Origin: Abelmoschus esculentus | Lineage: Eukaryota; Streptophyta; Magnoliopsida; Malvales; Malvaceae | DNA: 64,000 nt | Assembly: GCA_035048815.1 (NCBI GenBank) | Contig: JAUCBN010000034.1 | Coordinates: 9,836,737-9,900,736 of the forward strand | Direction of reading: 5' to 3' | In this document: positions 1 through 11,392 of the stretch, piece by piece | Layout: every line of letters starts with the position of its first letter | Position numbering within the stretch: position 1 is the stretch's first letter | Made by a program: the position numbers and the translations under genes | The notes under the pieces: model-generated | Told to the model about the DNA's origin: nothing | Database searches by the model: none | Seen by the model: only the letters and a program-made list of their open reading frames with translations

Positions 1-7
1 GTATTTA

Positions 8-23
8 CACCCCCAAACTCAAA
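8..23 (-). other. Polypurine tract of element 1
   Basis: On the minus strand the sequence reads TTTGAGTTTGGGGGTG, the purine-rich primer for plus-strand DNA synthesis that sits just before the 3' LTR of plant gypsy elements. A near-identical tract occurs in the sister element at 62016-62028. Its place at the window edge implies the 3' LTR begins just outside. Confidence 0.7.
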
Positions 24-259
24 CTGAGCATTTTCCTCAATGCTTATATCACACAACAAGTAATCGAATCAAGAGAATAAAGTAATTAAAGAAAATAAAA
101 GCAGTAAAAAGGGCGTAGAATTTATAGAGACTCCGAGGAGCTACTGGTAACAATCTTTTTTCTAGGCCTTCCTGCCGACTCTTTGATTCTTGATCCTTGT
201 CCTAGTGATGGTTGAGTTTTTTCTTGCCGGGGCGGCTGAACTCTTGTGGGTGGTGTCCT

Positions 260-1143
260 TTACAAAGGAGCATCCACTTCTTCTCTATCTTCTTCCTCGG
301 TAATTTCTTCTGTATGCATTATTTCCGTCCCGCCTTCCTCTTCAACATTCATTGCCTCGGCATAGCGAGTACTTGGTCTGACATGTTGAATACTTGGCTC
401 AGCATTGGATGAGCTTTGATGTACATAATCATCTATTTCTCTTGAGAGACTGCCCATGGGGATGGGGGATCTTGCTGGAGTGCTGAAAACTGCCCTCCTC
501 TTTGATGCCCTCCTCTATCCTTCTTACCGCATTCGTAAATTTCTCGTAAAATAATTTCACCAACGTTGATTCTCCGTTTGTTGATGATCGATTGGATGAG
601 CACCAATCTTCTCCGGTCCACCGTACTGTTGTGGGAGGTTGGGATAAGGCGTCTATTGAAAAAGGTGTTCCAAAGCTTGGCCTCGGGTTTCAAACTTTGC
701 CTTGCTACTGATCCTCTATGGGCACCGGTTTCCCAATAAGTATTCTCGTAGCAAAGGTCGTCTTTTATCAGCTCATAATCTTCGTTGGTGATGTCCTCCA
801 TGAATTCAGCATGAACATCACGTTCAGGTGTAAGGCCGTAGAATAAGTTGATTGTCTCGGCATCAAGTCTGACAGGCATGCCGCGGCAGTGAACAAAAAG
901 AGAGTCCTTACTTGGCCCGTGTGCATAGAATTCTCGCACGATGGTTGCATTGGCCTGAGCAGGTTGTAGGCAAAATATCTCCCAATCTTGGTACTTGATC
1001 TTATCGAACAAGTAGTGCTCAATACCGAAATTTTCTTCATCAGAATGTTGGAACCCTTATTCTTCCCATAGCTGCCGAGCAATGAAGGAACTGTTGAAAT
1101 GGTCTTCAACAATTGCTGGGGCAAAACGTTTGTAGGTGGCCAT
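260..1143 (-). pseudogene. Element 1 ORF2, plant 'putative transposon protein' type
   Basis: The frame opens at an ATG at 1143 (MATYKRFAPAIVEDHF...). A TAA stop lies at 1057-1059 inside WEE*GF. The frame then stays open to 433, with residues such as FGIEHYLFDKIKYQDWE, REFYAH and TSHNSTVDRRRL, which I recognise as the domain annotated in many plant genomes as a putative plant transposon protein. Near 460 the frame shifts, and an acidic tail (EEITEEEDREE) continues to 260. The function of this domain is not established. It takes the place of pol in this element. A homologous copy with the same TAA is at 60379-61683. Nothing suggests this copy makes full-length protein. Confidence 0.7.
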
Positions 1144-1827
1144 GAGTATGTATTTGGAGGTTCTTGGAGATTTTCTTGAAAAAGTTCTGAAAATTGCAAG
1201 AAGGCTTGTGAGTAGGCAGAGAGTATTGTGAGAGCAAGATTAGCAAATATTCTAAAGAAAACAAGAATGCATGAGTGAATTGTTCAAGAGGGAGAGATTA
1301 CTTATATAGGCCTCGGCCTTGTGACCGTTTAAACCATTAGCCGTTTTGTAGCCGTTAAACTTTTACTGCCGTTTGCATTTACTGCCGTGGTGGGAATCTC
1401 GGTAGACTAGCCGTTACACTATTCTGCCCGTTGGGACTGCTGCGGCTCTGACACTTTTTTCTGCCTCGGCAGAATTCCTGCTGTGAACTATTTCTCCTTT
1501 ATTCTCTCTTATTATCCTAAAAAATTAAACATAAACGAGAGGAAAAAAATAATTAAAGATTAATATAAGAAAAATTTAACTATAAACTAAACTAATCCTA
1601 ATAATATAAAAATTAGAGAAAAGAGATTCTATCACTAGTGGAGTGCATGCAAATGCAAATGCATCTCTTATTTGCCAGAATGATATTTCAGAAGTTTGCC
1701 ATTCTTTTTGACTTCATGTCCATCCTTCTTCGATTTGGTCTTTACTGCACCACCTTGTGATTCTGACCATTTGGACCTGAATATGCCTGGACAATGTGTT
1801 GTCTTGTTTGTTTCCTCCACATCTGCC

Positions 1828-2614
1828 TTACTTTTCCTGCCAAATAGTCTTCCATAACGAATTTCCATTTTCCTGCCGAGCATATTGCCAAGGCAGTGGC
1901 TGTTGAAACAGGATATCTTTGTGCCTGCATCTGTGTTGTGAGCACTCTTCTACATCATCATGCCTTTTCAAATTATGGAAGGCAATGAGTTTGACTTGTT
2001 GGTCATTGACCCTCATTGTCAACTCTCCTTTTCCATATCAATTAGTGTGCATCCAGTGGCAAGGAAAGGTCTCCCAAGGATGGTCGGTGCATTATCATCT
2101 ACTTAACAATCAAGGACAAGAAAGTCAGCGGGAAAAATAAATTTGTCAACTCTTACCAGTATGTCCTTGATTTTTCCTTCGGGTTGCACATATATCGATC
2201 CACAAGTTGGAGCATCACTGTTGTAGGTTTTGCCCTTCCTATTCCAAGCTTTTGAAAGAAAGATTTGGGCATTAGATTAATGCTTGCTCCAAGGTTGCAT
2301 AGGGCCTTACTTTCGTAGTGGTTACCTATTGCACAAGGTATAGTAAAGCATCCAGGATCCTTCAATTTTGGTGGCATGCGATTGTGTAGCATTGCCATGC
2401 ATCCTTCGGTAGCAACCACCGTTTCAAACTCACCTAGTCTCTTTCTCTTAGACACAATTTCTTTCAAGAATTTAGCATAATTAGGCATTTGTTCAATTGC
2501 CTCTACGAATGGTAAGTTGATGTGAACTTGCTTTAAAATATCAAGAAATTTCTTAAATTGATGGTCTTGTTTTTTCTTTTTCAACCTTTGTGGGAAAGTT
2601 GGTGGTGGTCTCAT
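1828..2614 (-). pseudogene. Element 1 retropepsin-like aspartic protease
   Basis: The frame from 2614 to 2153 encodes a lysine-rich linker, then FLDILKQVHINLPFVEAIEQ and the protease core ending in NLGASINLMPKSFFQKLGIG. In this family the catalytic motif is normally DLGASINLMP; here the aspartate codon (residue 107, about 2294-2296) reads asparagine, so the enzyme would be inactive even without the other damage. Homology continues past a stop into the C-terminal part (VNDQQVKLIAF..., down to about 1828) in another frame. The protease would cut the Gag polyprotein in the particle. From 1827 down to 1144 I see no coding content. Confidence 0.8.
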
Positions 2615-2854
2615 CTCATCCAGGGTTTCTTTAGTTTGGAATTAAATAACTGGAACCACTATGTCTGTTGCTATCTCGGCAGGTTGTTTAGGTACTGTCG
2701 AGTTCTCTGTTGGGGCGGTGTTATCTGTTAGAACATGATCAATTTTTTCGGCATCCAAATCCTTTTCTTCTGGTTCTATTGGTGGGACTTAGCCTGCTGG
2801 AATTTCTATCTTTTCCTTCAGCTGTAGACCACTCCTAGTAGTGATTGCTTTGCA

Positions 2855-3589
2855 CTATTCATGGCCTATTACCTTAGCAACTTCAGTATTGCTAGGTAGT
2901 CCTCCTTGTGGTCTAGTGTTTATGTTCTGGGCAAACTGCCCAACCTGGGTTTCTAGTGTCTTGATGTCCGCTTCTTGGTTCTGCAACTTCATCTCAGTTC
3001 TGTTCATGAAAGCGTCAGTTCTCTTAATAAAATTATTGTTCTCGGCCATGTATGATTCAGTTTTCATCATGAATGCCTTAAGAGTATTTTCCAGTGAACT
3101 GGTGGGCTACTGCTGATGTATCTGTTGCTGCGACATTGGCTGCTGGATCTGCGGCGACGGCAGATGTTGCGTTTTTTGCTGGAATCCTGGGGGTTGAGTA
3201 GTTGGATTTAAGGCATTGTTAGGATTAATGCTATTTAACCAGGTTTTTACCCTATCCCTCAGTGAATAGGGGAAAAGTTTCAATCTCAGAACATCTTCAT
3301 GGACTCCTTGAATTTTGAATGAATTGCAAATTTCCATGAATGACTTGAGATGTTGCCTGGCATCTTCTGTCATAGACCCACCAAACTGTCCAATAGTGTT
3401 GAGCATATTGAACATGACAGGTTTTAGCTTAAAGTGGGTTGCTTCGGTCTCTGGTGTAACGACTCCAGGGTTCAATCCATTCAGATCTTCCACCAGGAAA
3501 TCTCGAACAGTAAGTTGCTGCGGCCCTGATGGTGGCGGTAGACCTCAATTGCCAGCAGGTAAGTTTTGTCCTGTCGGATGATCTGTCAT
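2855..3589 (-). pseudogene. Element 1 gag, internally deleted
   Basis: The start is an ATG at 3589 (MTDHPTGQNLPAG). A stop at 3545-3547 is followed by the conserved retrotransposon Gag core: LKPVMFNMLNTIGQFGG, DARQHLKSFMEICNSF, LRLKLFPYSLRDRVKTWLNS. The segment that normally follows the WLNS block is missing, and the frame jumps to a proline/glutamine-rich stretch. A stop at 3107-3109 then precedes the C-terminal helix (NNFIKRTDAFMNRTEMKLQNQEADIK..., 3070-2855). Gag would form the virus-like particle. Compared with the copy at 53742 this one lacks roughly the middle third, including the zinc-knuckle region. Confidence 0.85.
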
Positions 3590-3756
3590 AGCTTCTTGGA
3601 TTTGTCTCCTCAAACTTTGTCGTGTACGTTCAATCTCTGGATCTACCTCGTACAAAGGGTTGGTTGGGTTGGCCCTGATCATACAACAAAAAAAAACAAA
3701 ATAAAAATAAAAATACTAAAATTCAAGAAAATAAAAAAACAAAATTTAGGTGTCAA

Positions 3757-3774
3757 TCCCCAGCAACGACGCCA
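3757..3774 (-). other. Primer binding site, tRNA-Asp type
   Basis: The minus strand reads TGGCGTCGTTGCTGGGGA. This differs by two C-to-T changes from TGGCGCCGTTGCCGGGGA, the complement of the plant tRNA-Asp 3' end used by Athila-group elements. It lies six bases inside the LTR, fixing the element's orientation. Confidence 0.85.
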
Positions 3775-3780
3775 AAAACT

Positions 3781-5101
3781 TGTTGCGTGTCAAATGTGCG
3801 CAATTAGTGCAAGTGAACACGTCGCAAGTAATAAAGTGATCAGTATAATCGTGTATCGTCTCCACAGGGATTGGTCTACTTAATATGTCTTCTCTTTTCT
3901 TCTTGCACTGTAAAGGAATAAAAGTAAAAACACAGGTGAATAGGATTTGAATAAACTAAATAATTTGAATAAAGAAAACTAAGTAAAAAGGATGAGATCT
4001 GATTAAGAGAGAGGGCAGGATCCAGTTATGTTGTATTGTGGATTTGATTTACTTGTCTCTGTCCAATGTGATTGTACATCACTGCCTCGGTAGTACTGCA
4101 GATTACTGCCTTGGCAGCAACGATACTTGTCCGCCGCGGCAATCCCTTGCTCTTGGGTGGACTTTATCAACGTTCGGCAAAGTGTCCTTTGATGACTCTG
4201 CTTATCCTTAAGTCACAGTACTGTTGGTGATCAATCCTTGATGATACCTCCCGGCGTGAATCAATTATAATCATCAACCAATCTCACACTTCTTTTAGTC
4301 GTTGAAACTCTTAATCTATCCCTAGGCCGAGTTAGTATTTCGCGATTGAAATACCATACTTATCCCTTTCGTGAATCTAACTCTCCCGAGTCTAGATAAA
4401 TAGATTACTTACAAACTTCTCTCCCGAGCTTGAATGCAAGAACAAAGAATGGCAAAGGATAAGCAAACTTTGATATTTTATTGCATTGAAACAGAGAACA
4501 AAATACAATCTCCTCTCACAAGTACTCAACAACCTTCACCTAAACCCTAAGAAAACTTAGAACATAATTGAGAGAAAGAAAACAATGAGTCTTAGGGTGA
4601 ACTCTCTAAATCGGCTCTCCCCTTCTCTTGGACGGCTAGGTCTTATATAGGCTTGGCCTAGGGCAAACCTTTCCTAAGTAGAATACAACTTGGAGTAGGG
4701 AACAAGTCATGTATATAAATAAAATATTTCCAAGTTTATTCCAAATAGGAAGCTTTCCCGCGCGGCCTTGCCTTGGGCTTTCCTCGTGCTAACCAGCTCT
4801 GATCCATGTGCTGCATGTCCAGAAACGTCCAACGTATTTTTCTCTTCCAATCGCCTACAACATTGGTGCTGGAGCTTCAGTTGCTGCCGCGGCCCAGGTT
4901 CTGCCTCGGCAGTGGTTAGTCCTGCAAGTACAGAAGATGTCGTAAATTCTGCATTTTTTTATGAATATCAGCTTTATAAGTTATAATAGCAGACTATCAA
5001 ATATTGCACATTAAGTACATGTATCATTCCAAGTAGGTGTGAATTAAGTTCTTATTGCCCATGAAAGGTATATAAAATATTAGTCTATTGAGCACTTATC
5101 A
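3781..5101 (-). repeat. 5' LTR of element 1 (family A, 1321 bp)
   Basis: On the minus strand the LTR begins TGATAAGTGCTC and ends ACACGCAACA. It contains a TATA box (TATATAAGA, about 4641-4650) and a block around 4250 (CTCCCGGCGTGAATCA on the plus strand) that is conserved in every Athila-like LTR here. A second copy is the solo LTR at 11393-12705, and a truncated copy is at 54669-55897. Several GCCTCGGC-type pseudo-palindromes occur, for example CTGCCTCGGCAG at 4901-4912. Confidence 0.9.
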
Positions 5102-5574
5102 ACAATAGCCAAAAATATTTTAAGGACCAAGGGTGTATCGATACACCTAGTAGGTAAGTTGGTTATTAGCTTGAAATGAGTTTTTGATTCTTTACAAATT
5201 GGTCCTTAAATTTTATGTGATTAAATTGAAGGTGCTAATGATGGTATTTTAAGATGAAATTTGACATAAGAGCATGAAATAAACTTAATTTCAAGATGGT
5301 AAAATCAATTTCATTTTGGTCCCTCAAATTATGAAAATTTACAATTTGGTGATTTTCGTGTGTTTTGAACAATTGAGCTAGTTTTCATTTTTCGCTACGC
5401 ATGAGACCCTAGGTAATGAATGCATGAACACTTAAGAACCATAAAGCATCTAGACAAGATAAAATAAAAAAAAAATAAGGTTATTTATCAGTGCAAAACC
5501 ATTCAAATATGCTTTAGTATTCCCCTTGTAGCTTGTTCGAGTCGGGTTTCGTTTAGATTGGATCGAGGGGTTAC
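5102..5574 (+). repeat. 3' end of a Tekay/Del-type LTR interrupted by element 1
   Basis: The last bases (GATCGAGGGGTTACA, ending 5574) and the preceding TTCGAGTCGGGTTTCG block match, in reverse complement, the start of the solo LTR at 8179. A TATCGATA palindrome lies about 450 bp from the LTR end (near 5134), as in the other Tekay-type LTRs here. Element 1 therefore landed inside this LTR, whose remainder lies outside the window. Confidence 0.65.
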
Positions 5575-6540
5575 AAATCTTTTAATAATTATAGAGGATG
5601 CTGCAACCCAGTAGTAACTCCATTTCTACCTTAAATGAATTTTAATTTTACGAACATAAAGGAAGGGAAAAAAAGATTAAGAGGGAAATTTATTTCAAAA
5701 TTTTATAAAAGTCGGCTAAATCAATGATCATAAACAAAACAAATATTTTCATATAAGTTATCCTTACCTATGAAGGATAGGAATCGATTATTGTACTTGG
5801 TCGGGATTTTAGTTTTAGGGTCAAATGACTTACTGAGTTTTAGTCCGCAAGTCATTTTACGAAGAATAAGAATAATTCTTTTTATCGTAAAACTAGTTGT
5901 CTTTATTGGGATATTTTTCCTCTGCCAAATACCATAAATTATTAAATGCATTTTTTTGTAAAATAAAATCTGTAAAACAAACGGACCCTAGAAAAATTTA
6001 ATGATCTTAATGTATAAAATTCGAGAAAGGATCATGTTTAAATTGGAATACATGAACTATGTTTAGTAAAATAAAATGTTTATGACATTGTATTTGTTTG
6101 TTTGAAGATGGTATGATAAGTTAGATCATTGAGCATTGATTGTTTCGTAGCTAGTTAAATTTTAAAATAAGGAATATGTATAAACTATTTTGAATTTCAT
6201 ATGGTTGTTAGTAAATTGGATTTGTAATGAATTGTTATTATCATTATAAAGAATAACAAACTTGATGAATGTGGATAAAACAAAACTTCTAAAAAAAATC
6301 TGGTAGATATGTAAGTAATATGTGAGGTTCATAAATATTCTGATCCTTTTTTATATGTTATGTTTAACTCGTTAGCATACGCATATGGATTACTTAAAGA
6401 TTTTGTGGTTACACACATATTTCATATGAAAGTATTGTTAAGTATTTTTATTCACTTTGCATCATATTGATTTTCATTCATAAATTTATTGCATCAAAAC
6501 CAGGACATATCAATCATCAAACTATTATTATTGATATTGT
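5575..6540. other. AT-rich intergenic DNA, nothing recognised
   Basis: There is no long ORF, RNA gene or clear repeat boundary. Short frames such as the one at 5721-5951 have no recognisable domain. Confidence 0.5.
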
Positions 6541-6554
6541 CGTCGTCGTTGTTG

Positions 6555-6607
<53 letters not shown>

Positions 6608-6692
6608 GATATTTTTTTACTATGTTACCATTTGGTTATAGACTTCGATATTATTATTATTATTATTATTATTATTGTTATTATTATTATTA
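6541..6692. repeat. Compound trinucleotide microsatellite
   Basis: (GTC)n and (GTT)n lead into an almost perfect (TTA)n tract to about 6608. After about 40 bp a second imperfect (ATT)n tract follows at 6648-6692. The isoleucine-rich ORF over it is an artefact. Confidence 0.95.
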
Positions 6693-6815
6693 GCGTTATA
6701 AATAATGATATTTTAATTACCATTGTAAATTGATATTGAAATTATTATTACCATAAAAAAAATATTGCTATTGAACTATTGATATTGAATCATTGATACC
6801 AAAACATTGTTAAAG

Positions 6816-7440
6816 TGTAACACCCTAAATTTTGTCTGATTCGGAAAAAACTAACTTTTGAAATACTTAAATCAAAAACCCTAATAATCTAAGAATTTGA
6901 TTAGTGTTTTATTTTATTATTATTTTATATTAATTACTCCTATTTAATTCTTTAGTAGTGCTGATTTGGTTTGTTTATATCTGTTTTTGTGCAGAAATTT
7001 AATTTTTAAATTAACTACATTAAAGAGCATGATCTATTTTTTTTGGAATCATGGTCGGAGATATGGGTATGATTTGAGGCATGATAATATCCAATGTGGT
7101 AGATTCTACAACTCAATCATCTGAAGCTTCTAGAAGATCATCCAATCAGCAAAAACGTGTGAAAACAATTATTTAGGGATTTAGATTATGTATGACTATT
7201 GAATATTTAGAATTATCTTTTATTTGGATATTATCTTTCTAATTTTTAGGCTTTTATTATTTCGTATGATTATTTTTAGGAGTTTATTTTATTTTTTGCT
7301 TTATCTCTAAATTTTCTTAAGCTATAAATATCCCTTGGTAGAGCTTGAGAAATCATATCCATATCCCATATCTCATTTCATTATCATTCTAGTTGTTTCA
7401 AGTTTTTATCTTTAATAAAAAAATTATTCTTATTTTTTAT
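6816..7440 (+). repeat. Chromovirus (Tekay/Del-like) LTR head
   Basis: The sequence starts TGTAACACCCTAAA, the characteristic left end of Tekay-type LTRs. A TATA box (CTATAAATA) follows at about 7322-7330. It may be the 5' LTR of the element whose integrase remnant begins near 7740, with most of the internal region deleted. The right LTR boundary is not clear. Confidence 0.45.
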
Positions 7441-7739
7441 TTTAAAATATTAAGCATGATTTTTACCATAATCATGCTTAACTAATTTTCTTTAAAGACA
7501 AGGGCTACAACAATAACTCAATTCTAATGAGATGATTGAAAACATATGTTGAGATGTTGTAATATTGAATTTTAAGGGACTTAAGATAAATAGTTGCCAT
7601 TGAATGAGTTTGCTTATAATAATATTATCATTCGAATATTTAGTTGGATTTTTATAAGGCTTTATATGGTAGGAAATCTCACCACTTTGCTGAGAGGAGA
7701 ATAAAGTGAAGCAGATTCTTGGATACTAATAAAAAGGTT

Positions 7740-8178
7740 AAGATTATATGTGATCATTTGTAATCATCTACGGTTAAAAAAATATTATACGAATTTGAAG
7801 TGTAAAGAGATTGAGTATGAGGTTAGTGGTAAGGTTTTCCTTAATGTTTTGCTTTCGAATAAGGTGATCGGTTTGGGTACAATAAAAGGTTGAGTTTGAG
7901 CATCATTGGGATTTATGGGTTTTTAGAATGCATTGGTTTGGTTTCATATAGGTTAAGGTTGCCACCAGAATTGACAAAAAAAAATACATTTTTTATGTAT
8001 TTGTTTCGGAAGTACAAGTCATTTTGTAACTTGTAATGCTAGTAAAGGATATTGAGTTATGCCTGAATTTGTCTTACGATGAGGAACCAATAGAGATCTT
8101 GGATAAAAACAGTAAGGTTCTTCATAGAAAGACTATCGATCTTGTTAAGGTGTTATGATAATTTTGAAGTATCGAGAA
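7740..8178 (+). pseudogene. Chromovirus integrase C-terminus, first part
   Basis: Reading across frameshifts gives a degraded gypsy integrase C-terminal domain: CKEIEYEVSGKVFLNV resembles the usual KEIEYEVGDKVFLKV, and LRLPPELT resembles the LELPPEL block that precedes the chromodomain region. Near 8075-8150, EPIEILDK...TIDLVKVL matches the chromovirus 3' pol end. The reading is cut at 8178 by the solo LTR and resumes at 13156. Stops are frequent, so nothing is encoded. Confidence 0.7.
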
Positions 8179-8602
8179 TGTAACCCCCCGATCCGATTTA
8201 TACGAAACCTGACTCGAACGGGTTACACGGGGAATAAAGATACAAATCCGGGAAGATTTGTACCAATAAACAACCCAATTTTTTTTCTTTTATTTTTTCT
8301 AGAGGATTTAGTGTCCTACATCTACAAGCATTCAACTAGAAACCCAACGCTCGAAACTGAAGGCGAAACAAGCATTGACTACACCATACACGCAAAATTG
8401 ACCAAATTGTAAATTTCCAAAATTTTAGGGTCCAAATATTAAATTAATATACTAATCTTTAATTAAGTCCATTAAATTCTTGCATTTCAAATCTCAATTC
8501 AAAATAATGTATATAACTCATTTAATTGTCATCACAAGTTTTAGGGACTAAAACGTAAAGAATTTAAATTTGCATTTCAGCCTTTAACTACCATAAAAGA
8601 TA

Positions 8603-8815
8603 GGGGTATCGATACCTCCAAAGCTGGTATCGATACCATTTAAAATTGCCAAAGGTGGTATCGATACCATGGGAAACGGTATCGATACCTAGGCCAAAAA
8701 TGCAAAGGGTGGTATCGATACCATGGGCAGTGGTATTGATACTCAAGCCATTTTTTACCCGATTCACCCTTTTCAAGCACGTGTATCGAAACAATACTCC
8801 CTGTTTCGATAACAA
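8603..8815. repeat. TATCGATA palindrome array
   Basis: Five perfect GGTATCGATACC-type units lie within about 110 bp (from 8606), spaced 20-45 bp, followed by decayed units (GGTATTGATAC, GTATCGAAAC, TTTCGATAAC). The array sits 430-640 bp from the end of the Tekay-type LTR. Function unknown. Confidence 0.9.
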
Positions 8816-9805
8816 TGAGTAATTTTACCAGAAAAAAGCCTCAAAGGCACTCCAAACACATTCACAGATTATTAAACATGCTTAACACCAACGAAATATA
8901 ATTAAACTCAAAGAGCATGCATCATCAACCAAATTACCATGCTTAAACTTAACCATTTGGCATCCAAGCTAAATGCATCACAACCTAATATCAACGTAAG
9001 ATTCAAGGCATTCAACACACTTTCTTTAGATGCTTTTAGTTACAAGACATCAACATTGTTCAACATCCAATACATATTCAAGTTCATATAAACAAAGTAA
9101 TTCTCATCAACCAAAAACCAACTCTTGCAACAATGAAACTATACCCCCATTGCTCTTTTACTACTACTATAATTTAGAACACATACTTGAGTTTTTCATC
9201 GACATGCACTTGGAATCTTGCTTCACTTGGATGCCTCGGTTAATAACTTTGCATTGTAAGGTAAAATAGACGGTAAGCATAAGCTTAGTGAGGGGTAAAA
9301 CATAGAAAAACCACCTTTGCAATGCAACCCATAAGTCATCAATAAAACACTTTAATCCATGCCATATCATGCTCATTTTAAGTTTCCCAAACATGATTTA
9401 CATAAACAAAACAATTTTCTTATCAAGTACCATTTATCTATGCATTACAAGTTAGTTTCTCAAGACTTTCATGATTTTAATAAAAACAAAAGTAAGGGTC
9501 TTTTTAATACACATGCATCTTTATGCATTAGTCTCAAGACTTATATACTATTTACATAGCAAAGCTAACAATCTATTGATCACATGCATCATAATGCACC
9601 ATCTCAAGTCTTAAAACATTACATTTTCTAAACAGTTCTATATCAACATGTGCCACAATCTCATGCTTTTCATTACACAAAAGTCTCAATTCATAAACCA
9701 TGCATATTGGAAACTAAGTAACTAGTTTTATTCGAACCTTATACCCATCGAATACTCGGATTCCTTATTCCTTATCTAGAGAAACTTAGTCTCAACATGA
9801 ATCGG

Positions 9806-9940
9806 TTGGACACGAAGTCACCCTTGTATACATGTTACCCCCATTACGTACAGTTGGACACAAAGTCACCCTTGTTTACATATAGGCAAGCTATACACGC
9901 CCGGTCGGACACAAGTCACCCTTGTTTACGTGTAGGCAAC
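9806..9940. repeat. Tandem repeat within Tekay-type LTR, ~48 bp unit, three copies
   Basis: The phrase GGACAC(G/A)AAGTCACCCTTGT recurs at about 9808, 9854 and 9905, each followed by TAC and a variable spacer. Confidence 0.75.
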
Positions 9941-11392
9941 ACAACATACTAACTCAATATTATAGTGCACTTAATCCTAATGACATGTCATTTGTATTTG
10001 TGGTCGTAAAATAGTATCACTAAGCCAATATCATTCTCATTATGCATGGAAGCTTGTTGTTTTAAAGTGCACTCAACATATGTTCATCAAAGTGAACCCA
10101 AATCATGCTCAACGACTTTATTCGAGGAAAAGGTAATAACCATACTTCAATCCAAATCATTCTCATGCTTTAAAAGTCATGGAAACCATCATAAACCATA
10201 CATATATAGCAGTTAACACATGCATGCATCATTTTCATAAAACCAATACAACTTTACCGAATCATTGGATATGTTACCAAAATCATAGAAATCACTAAAA
10301 CTCATGGAATGTTCAATTGCTAAAACATATCCGAAATTAATGGACAGCAATGAAAACAACATGTAAAACCAAAGCACTTATAATCTCTCATGCATAAATT
10401 ACATAAGCAAAAACTATATTAAGAGCATGACCAAAACATGGCAAATATAGAGCGATATGGGAACCATTAAGAAAGCAAAATCATTTAACTTACTTTCGAG
10501 TGTAGGGAAGTTTCTCACACCATACCTACACCCCCAAAACTTTGATAAAACAAGTAAAACCTTGCCGACATGGCAGCACACTCACCAATTGCTCGAAACT
10601 CGCTTGCCGAAGCCAATCGACACTCTCACCTTTTTCGAAACACTTCTAACACTTAGCTTAATACCTTTCCCTGTTTTAGCACAACAAAAATAGATGGATT
10701 AATGCACATTGATGCATTCAATCAACCTCCCACAATTTCCAACCAAACAGTCCCAAAAACTACAACTAAAAAACCGAAAACCTATTTGAAACTCATCCAA
10801 ACGACCTCCAACCCTTAGCCAATGAAAACCACTACTTATCAACAACAAAACAGGACCAAGAACCATGATCTGACCATCCTAAACCAACAACAAACACTCA
10901 ACCACCCAAACAAGCCACAAACTAAATATCTAAGCCAATTAACATCACCAAAACCTAAGATCCGGGTTTACCCATAAAAGAACCTTTAATTCCATGATAA
11001 AACACATAAAATTCATTGAGTTACCCATTGAAAACCATCAGGTATCACCTTATTATGGGATTGCATCAATTTAATCAAAATTAACCAATAAAAACCGAAA
11101 ATCATCAATTAAAACCTTAAAACAAATAAAGAACTCAATGTAATGGATCAAACCCTTGGGAATTTCAATAAAGAACTCATAGTTCAGATTTGTGAATGAT
11201 TTCTTACCTCTAAACATGATCCAACCTCCTTCCAATTGTAAAACCCATGAAAAACAAGCCGTAAAGCATAAGAAAATTGAAGAAAACAAGAGGAAATTGA
11301 TGTGAACGAAATTGAATCAAAAAGAAATGATTTAACTTGATTAAATTGATGAAAATTCTAATTTGAAACCAAGAAAATTGGGATAAGTTGAG

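Larger units (their letters stand above)
1..5101 (-). mobile_element. Non-autonomous Athila-like Ty3/gypsy element 1 (left end outside window)
   Basis: Read on the minus strand the order is: 5' LTR (5101-3781), tRNA-Asp-type primer binding site, gag, aspartic protease, a second ORF of the plant 'putative transposon protein' type, and a polypurine tract at 23-8. The 3' LTR must lie left of the window. The internal part is only about 3.8 kb and shows no reverse transcriptase, RNase H or integrase motif, so the element could only move with enzymes supplied in trans, as in TR-GAG-type elements. Gag has lost its middle section, and stops or frameshifts interrupt every ORF, so this copy is dead. 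The bases right of the 5' LTR are ACAAT; the matching duplication cannot be checked here. Confidence 0.85.

Noticed and set aside
6467..6733. 88-aa isoleucine/valine-rich ORF
   Set aside because: It is a translation of the (TTA)n/(GTT)n microsatellite.
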